Below the pieces are notes generated by a model that saw only the letters and a list, made by a program, of their open reading frames with translations, was not told the origin of the DNA and did not search any database. A stretch of 64,000 bases of DNA from Siphonodentalium dalli. Taxonomy: Eukaryota > Mollusca > Scaphopoda > Gadilida > Siphonodentaliidae. This document shows, in pieces, positions 12,071-23,810 of the stretch. The number at the start of each line of letters is the position of its first letter. Position 1 is the stretch's first letter. A program made the position numbers and the translations under genes. The stretch covers positions 183,278,796 to 183,342,795 of the forward strand of contig CP136068.1 in assembly GCA_032622095.1 (NCBI GenBank), read 5' to 3'.

Positions 12071-12459
12071 GTAATTTCCATAATTCGTTTTAATGTGGGA
12101 CATTAAACACTCGTGTATCACAATCGTCATGAAAGAACTTCAAGTTCTGCACATTTTATTTTTATTTTGGATGACCCTGTTTCCAAGAAATGTCGAGAAA
12201 CCACGTCGACTGTACGATTAAAAAAAAAGGCGCTCAGTTGTAAATAAATAAAGTATACTTCTTTATTAGTGGGGCGACAATAAACAAAATCACAATCACT
12301 CCGACAAGGTGAGACATTGTTTATTAGCGCAGACAGTTTTGTTGAACTGCATTAGGCCCGTTCCAAACGACGGATTTTTGTCGACTCGAATCTAATACCA
12401 GACTCACAATTGTATTAAATGCGTCAAAAATGCGACGTTTGAAACAATTAGATCCGTGT

Positions 12460-12520
12460 CAGACGCATCACAGACGAATCTCCGTCCGATTCAGACGAAT
12501 CTTCGTCTGTGATGCGTCTG
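12460..12520. repeat. Sub-terminal palindrome
   Basis: The 19-bp arms CAGACGCATCACAGACGAA (12460-12478) and their exact complement (12502-12520) flank a 23-bp loop. The palindrome lies inside the TIR element next to a repeated copy of its terminal sequence. Confidence 0.9.
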
Positions 12521-12844
12521 AAATCCGTCTTGGTTTAAAACGACGGATTTTTGAAGACTCGAATTTAATACATGTGACGAGAAAAGCCGAAAGTTGCCGA
12601 CGTAACGAATGCAAATGATATGATAATGATATGATACTGGTATAATAATGAGGGATACGAATCTTATATGCGGAAATACCCATATGACGTCATTTTTTGC
12701 ACGCTCTCTTTGTTATAAAGAAAGATATATCTATAAGCATTGCTTGGGTAACATTGCGCAAATTGTAATTATTTTGGTAGTTTGATTTCTCAACGAACGG
12801 GGCATGTCACTGACTCACATCTTATAATGGATAAGTATCAATGA

Positions 12845-13409
12845 TTTGTAATAATTCATTTATACCGGTATAAGGGGTAGGGGTTGTAGCAACTGATTTA
12901 TATAGACCGATATTCCTTATTAAAAGGAATAGGGGTGGTAGTCTCTGATGTATAATAATTAATATATACCGGTATTACTTATTATAAGGGGTAGGGGTGG
13001 TACCACTGATTTATAATAAATCATATCTACCGGCATTACTTATTATGAGGTGTATAGGGGCGGTAACCTCTTATTTATAATAATTAATATATTCCGGTAT
13101 TACTTATTGTAAGGGGCAGAGTGGTAGCCTATGCGTTATAATAATTTATATATACCTGTATTCCTTATGATAAGGGGTAGGGGTGGTAACCTCAGATTTA
13201 TAATAATAATTCATATAAACTGGTATTACTTATTATGAGGCGTAGGGATGGTAGCCTATGATTTATAATAATGCATAGGTACCGGTATTCCTTATTATAA
13301 AGGATATAGGTGGTAGCCTATTATTTTTAATAATTAATATATTCCGGTATTCCTTATTAGAATGGGTAGGGTGGTAGTCTCTGATTTATAATAATTATTG
13401 TATACCTGT
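12845..13409. repeat. ~62-bp minisatellite inside TIR element
   Basis: Nine diverged units each contain TTTATAATAATT, TATACCGGTATT(A/C)CTTATT and AAGGGGTAGGGGTGGTAG. The divergence among units implies an older array than the other minisatellites in the window. Confidence 0.88.
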
Positions 13410-13429
13410 ATGTATATGCATGGTATACA

Positions 13430-13640
13430 CATATATGGCAATTGGTTGCACGATATAGCATTTATTTGTAGCGCCTATTATAGTATATTAATATTATATA
13501 ACTATGTCTACTATATGCATCCTCATATACATGTGCACATATATTCGCGCTGCAATCGCGCATATATATATATATACATAATTTATACTGTATTTTAGTA
13601 TATATATGTATAACATACCGGTATATATAGGCCTCTATAT
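13430..13640. repeat. AT/ATAC-rich low-complexity DNA
   Basis: Runs of TATATATA with ATACATGTGCACAT-type alternating purine-pyrimidine sequence. It is simple sequence, still within the TIR element. Confidence 0.7.
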
Positions 13641-13821
13641 CTACGCGCGACCATTTTGTGACGGTAACCGGGAAGCCACCTATAAATAAATGGACCGATG
13701 CATTAGATTCGACGCGACGAAGATGCGTCCGTCTGAAACAAAATTGACCGCAGTCGCATCACCGACGGATTTAATACAATTAGATTCGAGTCGACAAAAT
13801 TCCGACGTTTGGAACGGGCCT

Positions 13822-15577
13822 CAGTCCTGGGAATGTGGTTTTTCTAACCGAATTGCGGAGAATATATTGAACAGTACCGTACCCACTGGCGAAAGGTCAC
13901 TACAATGGGGTGTATTCTCTATTTATCACATAATTCATGGCAATAATTCACCCGGTAAATTAAAACCATGATTAATGTAGTTAGGTTGTGATATTGATTG
14001 CTTTCACCATATTATTACTACCAAAAAACTATGTTAAATCCAAACATGATATGCAAATACCACATTACCCTGTTAAATGTGGTAAACGATGGTTACCATA
14101 GATCTACTATCGTAGACAATGGATTTTTTAATAAGGTTACTTGGTTTGAAAAAAAAATCAACCTATTTTTATCTGAAATTTCCAAATAATGTTGTGTCAG
14201 CCATGACATTTCCAAATACACCAACGTTTGGATCGCGGCGCATATATAGACTGAGTGGAAACGTCAAACTCAAGACAGCAGTTGTATTGATTATACTTTA
14301 AATGGTATATAACCTTAATCTTCCTCATGTTAACACGGAACAATAGACGTACCAGCCCGTATGTGTAGAGTATAGTTACAATTCAATTTATATCACAATT
14401 TAAACAAGTGGAGAGATGATATTAACCTCGGTTTCTCTGCACACACACAAGATAATGACATTTTAAACTCATAAAGACGTTTATTTTCAAGTGTTTGATG
14501 AATAGAGCGTTCTCTTATATCGCATACTTTCATAATCGATACCTTCTCGGGCCGTGATAGCAACCACAAGCGAACGAAGCGTGCGTTGGTGCTTATATGG
14601 CGATCAGACAGATTCGTACGTTGGTGTCACCCTACTCCGTTTCACTCCATGACGTCACCAAAAACGACGTAAAACCTCGTGGCGTTCTGACATTTTTACT
14701 GTGCCGCGTGTTTGCTATGTTTATTTTATGTGGTGTTTTCGATTATTTGTTTGTCGCCGATATCGCCATTTGTCGGGATTCCCTGTTTCTATATTTAAAA
14801 CTGGCATGCTCGTAGTGAGCCTCGATTTCGATTTTTTCTCCCAGGTCAAATTACGTCGGAGTTATGACAAAAATAGATCGACCTACATTTTCTCCATCAG
14901 AACTCTACATCAAAGAGTCTATAGACTCTTTCGGGACCTACATAATTATACTCCTTCATTTGGGTATTTTTACTTATAATTGGGAAGTTTTATCATTTTT
15001 GGTTCGTGCGAAGACCTCTTTTTATCGTGCGGGAAAAGAGAGACATCCAAAACGCGATTTCGTAATTCGACGCAATAGGCTGAATAGCCTAACCTTCAGC
15101 CGAGTTCCGGGTCAAATACGACGAATGATGTAACACAAAACAAAACGCATTTGTTGACACAAACACCGTTTGAAGAGTTTATAATTGCATAAAATGATCG
15201 TTATTGATTAATTATTGATATTTATTGTTGCATATTGGCTGCTATCAATATTTACACAAATAGTATTAATTATTTGTTATAATTGCTCCTTTGGTCAACT
15301 TTGACTTTGTCGGAAAATCAAAATCAAAATATGCCGCTGAACAAAAATGTAATCGATATTAAAGTATCATCCTTTCAGCAACATGGAATTGGTTTTAGTT
15401 ACTTAAATGATTAATATAGTAATTTGCCTTTTATCTGTGATGAAATGAGAAATGGTAATTGTCTTTTTTTGCTAACATTAAATTAAATTAAATAAATTAA
15501 GTAAAATACAGTGAAATTATTTTTTAAATTATTGTTTATTACATTTTTGCGCACGTTGCCATCTCTCTGAGTGCATT
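13822..15577. other. No recognised feature
   Basis: Short open frames on the plus strand (13998-15133) overlap one another in different frames and show no motif. The part 15180-15540 is very AT-rich. Confidence 0.4.
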
Positions 15578-15958
15578 CTAGTTTCTATAGCGATGAGCCA
15601 AATTTTGGTGGCGTGTAATTTTTTGTTTTGGTGAAATTGACACGTAACTTCCGGTTAAGAACTTACTGTCTGCATGGAGATTGTTAAAATCCGAAGAATG
15701 TCCGTGTGATTTAGGCATATTAGTTCGATTTAGGCCAAATTCGTTAGTTAGGTGAATGAAATCCATAGAAGACGTCATGCCATGGTTAATGACGTCATTT
15801 ACGTCCTGTTGGCTTTGTGGGCCAGACTCCAGACAAGATTGCACAATACTTGTCGTGTCTCTCCACCGGGGCCATTCCATGCTGTTACATAAAATATTCC
15901 TTGCGTTATGTCGCCGATAAAAAGCAAATTCGAGGCACAGCGTATGCGGTTGCTCCAC
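15578..15958 (-). CDS. Possible coding exon, unknown product
   Basis: This is an uninterrupted minus-strand frame of 126 codons with balanced, protein-like composition (for example MEWPRWRDTTSIVQSCLESG and SQQDVNDVINHG). A second Met (MEWPRW) is an equally good start. Reading on the minus strand, a strong donor hexamer GTAAGT occurs at 15667-15672, after ...CATGCAGACA. The real exon may therefore end there, leaving about 70 codons from MEWPRW. I do not recognise a domain and saw no partner exon. There is no signal peptide or membrane segment. In such AT-rich DNA a 126-codon frame is longer than most chance frames, but it could still be random. Confidence 0.3.
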   Translation of the reverse strand: MEQPHTLCLEFAFYRRHNARNILCNSMEWPRWRDTTSIVQSCLESGPQSQQDVNDVINHGMTSSMDFIHLTNEFGLNRTNMPKSHGHSSDFNNLHADSKFLTGSYVSISPKQKITRHQNLAHRYRN

Positions 15959-16066
15959 TACGTGTCACGTACGATTCATATTATCCCTAATACAGGACGT
16001 AAATAGTGTGCTTTAAGCAAAACACTCAGCACCGTGTAGATTTCCTGGGACACCGACATGTGCAGA

Positions 16067-16525
16067 CAACATGGTTTTCGTAGTTTTATCCAAACCTCAC
16101 TATGTATACAGTTATTTGTTACTCAAGGGAAATTCCCATTGGTTCATCTGGTGCACGCACCTGCAAAACATATTTTATTTAGAACGATTGTGTATTTCCA
16201 TAATAAAATATATATGTTCTCTCTGTATCACAAAATCAAGATGTAGTTCTTCGAAATAATGGGAATGGATCAGATGACACGGACCGAGCGATATGACACA
16301 CTAGCGATCTTTACTAAAAAGAGTTGACACATCTGGGCCAATGTGAGCAAAAAGAGCCGTGTTATCTGACACATTAACAAACATTGTGATAAAATATGTT
16401 AAATGTGTCGGAATATTATGGGCAACTAGGTCGAGCTGACACTTACGATGGTGGTGACACGGATTTTTTGTTCAGTGTGTAATCAACATGTTTTTCGTAG
16501 CTATATCCAAACCTCAGTATACACG
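16067..16525. repeat. Separated ~42-bp direct repeats
   Basis: CAACATGGTTTTCGTAGTTT at 16067 and CAACATGTTTTTCGTAGCTA at 16485 continue into TATCCAAACCTCA(C/G)TAT in both. About 375 bp lie between them. Confidence 0.75.
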
Positions 16526-16529
16526 AACA

Positions 16530-17990
16530 TGACAGTGGACGAAAAGTGCGGTTTACACATTTGGCGATATCACGTATTTCTCATGTAACGAATATACGTG
16601 ACATTTAACTCACGTTTATTTTTAAATATGAATAATCCTTAAACTTGATGTTTGGTATCACGTAAATTTCATATAATCGTGTACATCTGACATCCGAATA
16701 GCAAAGCAATTTGTAACAATATGAGAGTCTGTTGTGCGCTATAAAGAGAACTGGAGAATAATCTTGTTCAAAGTAGTAATTTAAAAAAATAGTATATCCA
16801 AATTGACAACACACATCGTCATTTTTATATTTGAATTAAATGCAGTGGCTGTCGATGGTGAAATCGTTTTCGTTAGTTTATCGACGATAGATGCGTCCCG
16901 AATCGAGATGTAAATATTTATAATTGAGCGTAGTTCTGACGATGTTTTCTACGGAGCGATACGGTCGATTTGCTTAAACATTTCGGCGTTGTCACTAGAA
17001 TGCTACATTCCTACAGTTTGCATAGCGCATGAATACTAATGTATCAGTTTCACGCACCCGAACAAGTAGATAATATATCTGTAAGAACCGACTACAATGT
17101 ACAGTAATTGCAATCGGTCAATACCAGGTAGTCGACAATCAAAGGTACCACACACATTTGGAGTGAGATTTATGGACTTGTGTAAGACTTCAAATTCTAG
17201 GCAAAAATGATTTAATTCACACACACTTAAGCCGACACCATGCTTTATTACATGGTCCTACCCCTAATCCATTCAATACATCGTGATATTAAAAGTTCAT
17301 TTAACAACAGGAAATAGTGCCAGTGACCTTTGACTCCCGGCTTGTCATCTGTTTACATTCCGTACGATACGTCTCTGGCTTCCAATAATTTTCCAACAAA
17401 CTATAATGAATGCAGAGTTATGTCATTAAATATACGCCATTAATTACTCCAAAGTGTCTTTATTGATCTGGGATTATTTCTTTACGCGGACAAACAAAGC
17501 ATAGTTGCGTGAAACGTCATCGCATACCTTATAGAAGCCGATGTTAGTTTCGCGTCCCATTTGCTGATTTAAGATTGTTATTAATAAATAGAAGGCTCAG
17601 CCTCAGTCCAGACCTAATTTACTGGACGAGTTTTGTAAATTCCGCTATAAACTGGGGGCGAGTTGTTAACCCTCTATTTGTTCTTTCTGAAAAACAGTCC
17701 AAAATAGCTTCTTTTTATATAAAATATAAAGGTCACAAATCAATGTGAAAACGAGTGCACGGCCCAGAGTATCCCAATGTGGCTTTCTGTTGAGGTTTAT
17801 GCATTTTCTGATGTGGCCGAGATATCTGCGCGAACAGACAAAAAGAACTATTTTCCATATTAACAAAGAAGGATAACTCTAAAATGGAAAATGTGAGAGC
17901 AGTCATGATGCTGAACCTCCGTTAAAAAACAATTCATTGAGGCCCTATAAACATTGGTTGAGTTATATACACGGACGGACAACACCATCC
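16530..17990. other. No recognised feature
   Basis: No supported gene, tandem array or TE end. Confidence 0.4.
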
Positions 17991-18004
17991 AAATATCCAG
18001 ATAA

Positions 18005-18150
18005 ACAAGACGGCTGCTGACGGCCATGTTTAAAAACAATTTGGGAATAAAGTTGTCAGCTCACAGTTGTCAGGCCACCCTAAAGATCCATATGAAGTTT
18101 GGTGACATTCGGTATAGAGCTTCAAAGTTGTTGCGGAAGGTAATATTAGC
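18005..18150 (+). repeat. Dispersed repeat R3 copy
   Basis: CAAGACGGCTGCTGACGGCCATGTTTAAAAAC..., then CCTAAAGATCCATATGAAGTTTGGTGAC, order as in the 19.1-kb copies. An open frame over this repeat is not a gene. Confidence 0.75.
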
Positions 18151-18309
18151 ACATGACCACAATTTAAAAAAACTAAACTTATTTCAGCCTTATTTGAACC
18201 GAGTGTCAAATTTTGCCCGTCAATTGCAAACATATGGGTTTTTAGTATTTCAACAGAAATTGAGGAAATCACGCAATGTAAAACATACTGAGAACCTGGT
18301 GTGAATTTC

Positions 18310-18990
18310 ACTGCGGTGTTCACGCCTATCTACCCCTTCACTTTAGCAAAATGCCACTTCATGATACACATTGTAAGTACAATGTACATGTAGCTTGATG
18401 ATGGAAGTGATCCATCATATCGCTGTCTATTTAACCAGGCCCTCTCATATCATGTATCTTTCCATCTCCGACTGAATGTCCTCATAATAAATTATAAACT
18501 GTTTTCGCAGTAATATATAATTACAGAAAACCTGGAATGTAACACTTTGTGACGTGAAAATCATTCACATGAGGTCAGCAATATGGTATTACCCGGTATG
18601 TTCATAAATATCATGTTTGGGCAAATGTGTTGACTGGTTAGCATTATTTTTGGGCAATTAATCGTATCTGAAGACTGAAACTACATTAAAACAATTGTTT
18701 TTGTTTGAATCTGATGATATGGGGACCATCGAATCGGATTGAGTACATTTAAGTCCCAATAATTGACTCACCAAAATTTATTATGATAATGATTCATAAG
18801 ATTGAATCAGCAGCTGAATAATTTTTGCATTTGTGACTTCCAGAAAATAAACTTACATGTACCGATATAGGGGTCCAAATAAGCACCATAGGCATGTGTT
18901 CATGTCATGGACGAGGGAAGGGTACAGTGTTAATATTTGAAAAACCAATCAATCGATACCAAAATATATATATAATATACAGGTGAAGAA
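18310..18990. other. No recognised feature
   Basis: AT-rich unique-looking DNA. Confidence 0.4.
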
Positions 18991-19020
18991 TGTGTCACGA
19001 TTAACTTCAGTCTTTGTAAA

Positions 19021-19430
19021 CAAACACTCATATTCATAGCTCCCATCTAGAGATAATTCTAAACATGACTGTATATTTTCAAAACAATTCTCTAATAAAT
19101 GGGGGTTGCAGGCTGTTCTAATGGATTATAATTTGAAATCCAAGATGGCTGCTGGCGGCCATGTTTTAAAACAAATTTCGGATAAAATTGATAGCGCCCA
19201 TATAGAGGGAAGATCCATATCAAGGTTTGTTGATGATTGGATGTGAAATGCAGGGCGTTCCAAAGGATTTAGTTATACACAGAGCAAAATCCAAGACGGC
19301 TGCTGGCGAAATTCAGAAGAAAAAAAGTGATGGCTCCCATCTAGTGGTCACCCAAAGATCAATATTCAGTTTGGTGACGTTCTGATGCGAGATGTGACAT
19401 ATGATGTAAGGTGTGCTACTGGAATTTGTT
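19021..19430 (+). repeat. R3 repeats, partial tandem copies
   Basis: Blocks of the R3 unit recur at a spacing of about 150 bp: CCAAGATGGCTGCTGGCGGC near 19140 and CCAAGACGGCTGCTGGCG near 19291, each followed by a block like GCTCCCATCTAG..AAGATC..AGTTTGGTGA. The second copy is the more complete one. Confidence 0.75.
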
Positions 19431-19439
19431 GACTGATCA

Positions 19440-20120
19440 CGGACAGAGATGGGCGCCAACCCACAGTAATAGCTCAAATAAAACTTGAACTGTTGACTTT
19501 GTCAAGTTGAGCTAATAAGGCCATACTCGGAAAAAATATCCACCGGTAAGCAGTGCTATTCAATGAAACCACCCTCGGTGAGCTATGCTGTTAAATGGCC
19601 CCACGTGCTATTCAATGTCATCCCGGAGCCGGATTTGAAGCCAGACTAAGCAACATCTTTAATATTGCCATGTCCATAATACGGGAGTTGAAATGCCCAA
19701 ATATTTCCTGATTACCAAACACATTAAATTTGAAGTAAAACTTGAGTCCGCTTGCATTGTACCAACAAACAACCAACCGGTGTCACCTACATGTACATAT
19801 AAATGATGCTGTCGATTACGTAGTGTAAAGACAAGTCAGAAATGTGAGGCTGCGTCTAAAATAATCCATGCTGGCATGAAATTTCATATTGTTAGTTATC
19901 GGTAGAAGATGATCGCAATTTATGCAAGAGAGTCGACGATGTGGAGTCGCTGACCTGACTGTAAAGCCTGTGAAGACTGGGACAAGAGTACAAGAGTCAG
20001 TACGTGTCAAATTGACTTCAAAATAAGTAGATAAATCAAATACATTCAGCTTAGAAATTAAAGTGTTCACACTGACATACATACACATTCTAAATTCAAG
20101 GCGGTGCACTCACTTATATT
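19440..20120. other. No recognised feature
   Basis: A 97-codon minus frame at 19816-20109 has several Cys but no motif or splice context I could support. Confidence 0.35.
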
Positions 20121-20126
20121 TGCGAG

Positions 20127-20440
20127 ACACATTGGATTAAATTTCATTCCTGCAAACCACTATCAGCTGGAAAGATGAATATTAAAATCATGAAATGGTT
20201 AATACTAATAATAAACTTAAACAGGTAATATTAATTTGTATTTGAGATTGCAGTCAACACATTGGATTAAAATTCATTTACGTAACCCTCTATCAGCTGG
20301 GCGAAATATGGATATTGAGATAAATAAATTACTTCATAATGACTGGACAAACAGCTGTGCAGAGTAAGGTAAGTTTGTTGTCTACACATTGGCATGTCAA
20401 ATAGGCACTACAGCTGGGGTCAAATGACGGCTCCGGTACA
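20127..20440. repeat. Three diverged ~128-bp units
   Basis: ACACATTGG starts units at 20127, 20257 and 20384, and each has CAGCTGG about 45 bp later. Units one and two are alike (ACACATTGGATTAAA). Unit three is diverged and overlaps the cysteine-rich candidate exon on the minus strand. Confidence 0.6.
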
Positions 20441-20492
20441 GTACAACGTGGTGTGGCAAGGGCAGGTGGTGTGTGGAGGGGTTCTGGTGTGT
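20329..20492 (-). CDS. Candidate cysteine-rich terminal exon
   Basis: On the minus strand a pyrimidine-rich acceptor (CCTTTGATTTTGTTTAG) ends at 20493. An open phase-1 reading frame of 54 codons follows and stops at 20329-20331. It has a Pro/Thr-rich start (TPEPLHTPPALATPR), then six Cys spaced C-x10-C-x5-C-x-C-x8-C-x3-C, including CSAYLTCQCVDN. The C-x-C...C pattern resembles small extracellular modules such as VWC or pacifastin types, and phase-1 entry is typical of such modules. The assignment is a resemblance only. A rival reading is a plus-strand donor AAG|GTAAGT at 20366-20374 in the same DNA. No upstream exon was found. Confidence 0.3.
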
Positions 20493-20599
20493 CTAAACAA
20501 AATCAAAGGTTAAAATGAATAAATAATTATTTTAATATTGTTTTTTATTTTAAATTGTTTTTTTTTTAAATTGAGGAAGGATTTCAGTTTTGTTAAGCA

Positions 20600-20945
20600 G
20601 TTATGTCCCTGGCTCTATGCATATTTGACCCAATTATCCCATTTGAACAAATCTGAACCCCAGTCACCCAAGGACCCTCCATACCAAATATAAATCGGCC
20701 CAATGGTTATTTACAAGAAGTAGTTATAAGAATTACTAAGGAGGGATATAGTTATGGCCCTGGTTTCTCAACTAATAGACCTGGTGACCTCATTTGAACA
20801 AACCTGAATGTGAATCACTTGGGGAACATCCGCATCAAATATGAACCCATTCGGTCTTTAAGTTCTGGAGAGAAGACGATTCTTGATGGACGGAAGGCTA
20901 GATTGTTAGACGGACGGACGGACGGACGGACGAGGAGTGATGAAT
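20600..20945 (+). repeat. Dimeric interspersed repeat with (GACG)n
   Basis: Two related halves: CATTTGAACAAATCTGAACC...CCATACCAAATATAAA near 20640-20700 and CATTTGAACAAACCTGAATG...GCATCAAATATGAACCC near 20790-20850. The second ends in (GACG)n at 20909-20932. I recall this arrangement as a common non-coding interspersed repeat of molluscs, which supports the taxonomic guess. Confidence 0.75.
20909..20932. repeat. (GACG)n microsatellite
   Basis: Six GACG units, the tail of the dimeric repeat just upstream. Confidence 0.95.
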
Positions 20946-21689
20946 ATAGCTCCACATCCACCGGAAACTTCGTCTAAGGGTAGCTAATAAAACTGAGTGG
21001 CGAAAGAAATGCACTATCTGCATTGCATACATATTCCCACAAAGGTGCTTAGATTGTGTACGTTTTAAGCTTTTTGGTACCAGTATGTTTCTTCTGGCAC
21101 AAACTTTTCCTCTCCCCCGTAACCGGCGATTATATTGCTTTGTCGCCCATGGTAAAACATACATGTGTCCAAATGATGGAGGCTGATATAAGCAGAATAG
21201 AACATTAACAAAAACGTAATTTGTACAAGTATATGTACCTTGAAATCTGATTCAAACTGCTCGCCTGGAAACGAAAACGCAATTACAGTTACATGTCGGC
21301 TGTCGCGACATTATTTAAATGCCAAAATATTGTGAAGAAATACTGTGGGAGGTTGAGCGGACGCTATAAATGTATCCACAGTAGTTTTATTTCGAATAAA
21401 AGTTAGGCGTAAATTTCACTTATATTTGAAATTTAAAACATGGATAAATGTGTTATTTCGAATATAAATGGTGTTTAAATTGAACGTATATTATGAAATT
21501 TAATTTCATTCAAACGTCACATATTTTTCACTAAATGTCTAGATTTAACGCACATATATACGGATCACGTAAATGTCCTTAAATTTGACATATTCGTAAA
21601 TGTTGAAGCCATTTCACCGCGGATCACCGGTAAAATTCACCATGAATCATGGTGACCCATAGCGGGCTGAGTGGGTCTCCTCGGTGTTG
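20946..21689. other. No recognised feature
   Basis: Only a short palindrome TCACCATGA-A-TCATGGTGA near 21638-21656 stands out. Confidence 0.4.
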
Positions 21690-21790
21690 AGTGTCTTGAT
21701 TATCGCACACTCTTTATGTACTATATATGTAAGTGTATTGTTTATCGCACACTATTTACGTACTGTATATATAAGTGTTTTGTTTGTCAA
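21690..21790. repeat. 43-bp tandem repeat, 2.3 copies
   Basis: GTGTCTTGATTATCGCACAC and GTGTATTGTTTATCGCACAC start the two units, each ending in a TGTACTATATAT-like block. A related sequence (GTGTTTTGCTTATCGCTCAC) lies at 31498, also preceded by TCACCATGAATC, so this is a dispersed element. Confidence 0.8.
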
Positions 21791-22192
21791 TGCAGCATTG
21801 CTACTCAATGTAGCGGACCTAAACGAACACTATTTAAACACTTAATGTAATGAATAATAAATGATGAATACGTGCGACGCCGGGATGAAGTGAGATTTAG
21901 TATCATAAGAGTGTAGGGGTCTCCTGTTTTTGTGTTCGAATTCAATACACTCCCGTAAGCTTTTCGAATCGATGCGGCGGCCACTGTGTCTGTCGCATTT
22001 GAGATGGTAGAAGAAGATCAATAGTTGAAAACATCATGCCTCACACAAATTTTGTTGGCAATTTTCCACCACATATAGGTTGAACGTGTTATCATTGTTA
22101 TTGATTTTCTATTCAGTAATTTGTGGGGAATTTATTGTTTTTCGACCAACAGTCGCATATTATTTAATTGTTGGTCAAAACTGTGGTATGAA

Positions 22193-22536
22193 AATGAAAA
22201 ATTGATTTATCAAAAAATAGATTTATGAGTAACTAAGACTTATTCAAACCAGATACCATTAGGCGTGTCACTTTAATCGCCCAACTTACGGAAGTAATAT
22301 TTCGTTATGCGCATGCGCAACGTAAAATTCCCATATTCAATGTGAACTCTCGTGGTTACGAGATTCCACGTGGTAATCCATCTTCGTTCAGCCTCAAAAC
22401 GTCAAACGATATTGAGAAACGCCGAGTTATATTTATGTACATAAAAATAATATAATAGGCGGATGGATGGGCCGGTATCTGGTTTGAATAAGTCTTTGTT
22501 ACTCATAAAACTACAACATGATAAATCAAATTTTCC
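22193..22536. mobile_element. 344-bp inverted-repeat element (R4)
   Basis: The left arm (22193-22257, ending GACTTATTCAAACCAGATACC) pairs with the right arm (22473-22536, starting GGTATCTGGTTTGAATAAGTC) with a few mismatches. The interior contains GTGTCACTTTAATCGC, the palindrome TGCGCATGCGCA (22308-22319) and GTGAACTCTCGTGGTTAC. A second, arm-truncated copy is inverted at 27290-27465. Confidence 0.82.
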
Positions 22537-22539
22537 TTT

Positions 22540-23680
22540 TAATATCGTAAAGTGACTTATATGAAACCAGATACCATTATGATTCTAGCAGATTTCGTAG
22601 CAATATACTCTACTTATTTGGAGGTGGATTTAATCAAACATGCATCAAAAATTTAAAATATATTCGCCCTTAGTCGTGTTTCAACATAGCTCGATCGCGG
22701 GATTCCCCACATTTGAAAAATTGCCTAGACTATATTGGAGATCTAATTCCCATACGTGGGTGGATAAATTATGGTGACTGAAGTAATTAATCTGCCATCC
22801 TGCTGTGAATTAGTTCACTGTGACACGAGCTGCTTGTAAATGACAGTTGTGTGTCAAAGTCAGATCCTAAAGCTGCATAGCCAGATGACACAACCCAACA
22901 TATTTCGTCCCGCCCAGCTACTTTATATTCTGGATGACAGAGGTACTAGTATTGTGCAATTTGTCACAGCGAATAAGAACTAACTTGTGAGTCAGTGGAG
23001 AAAGAACACGTCGTTTCTAGTAATTGATATGACGACCTTTCGCCACAATTGATTATTTGCCTTGAATAACTTGGCGACACAGATAACAACCCAATCCCCA
23101 AGTCTGAGACGTAGCGATTATTATTACGCGCGCCGCGTGTATACCAATGTACAAATTCTTGTTTCGCCTGGGCGCTGGAATTTACTCGCGCGACCAGGAG
23201 GCCGAGTCCGGTAAAAGATGTAGTTGGGTATTTCAATTTCGTTTGTTGTCCTTTACATTATTATGTCAATAATGTTGATTTTTGGTTTGTGAAAAGCTAT
23301 GTCAATTACAAATAAAAGTAATGAAAAAGATAATTTGTAAGTCTTATATTTTTCGTTCTGCAGCTCACTGATGGTTGTGGTCGGAGACGGCGAGTCGGCC
23401 GGCGGTTTTGTATATATGCTCTCCAAATTTGATGGAGGTGAACAATAAACATATATTGTTATTTTAACGGAATTCTGACTAGGTCATTCGCGAAACCAAT
23501 ATATTTTATATTCTATAATTACAAACATAAGTACATAATATATGATCTTGAGCGCGTTACATTTCTGACATTAGTGTTCTTGTTACGATCTTTGATATCT
23601 GGATTGGAAGGGCGGTACAGTGTACAGGTTGCGCTTTGATCATGTGACCACCACTGCAGGCTCGCATAGAGGCTCGGACA
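22540..23680. other. No recognised feature
   Basis: A minus frame at 22964-23236 lies in slightly GC-richer DNA but shows no motif or convincing splice sites. Confidence 0.4.
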
Positions 23681-23689
23681 AAAAATGTA

Positions 23690-23810
23690 TTACACGCAGG
23701 CCTTAAAATCCAGAAAGTTGTGAGAATCAAATATACTTCCTATAGTGAAACAGCTGCTTTCAATGATAATAAAACTAAGAATCAAGATTCAGATTCTCGC
23801 CAGATGTTAA
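23690..23810 (+). repeat. Dispersed repeat R5, copy 1
   Basis: Shares CAGGCCTTAAAAT, AGAATCAAA, CAGCTGCTTT and AAGAATCA(A/T)GATTC in the same order with 32010-32130. Confidence 0.7.

Larger units (their letters stand above)
12354..13821. mobile_element. 1.47-kb non-autonomous TIR element
   Basis: The left end AGGCCCGTTCCAAACG(A)CGG...TCGACTCGAATCTAAT is the reverse complement of the right end at 13778-13821 (ATTAGATTCGAGTCGAC...CCGACGTTTGGAACGGGCCT). Flanking trinucleotides are TTA (left) and TCA (right), so a 3-bp target duplication as in PIF/Harbinger elements is possible but imperfect. No transposase is encoded. The interior holds a palindrome (12460-12520), a second direct copy of the left end (12538-12572) and a long minisatellite (12845-13409). 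Confidence 0.8.

Noticed and set aside
18026-18304. 92-codon plus and 97-codon minus frames
   Set aside because: Both overlap the R3 dispersed repeat, which is non-coding and found elsewhere with stops.
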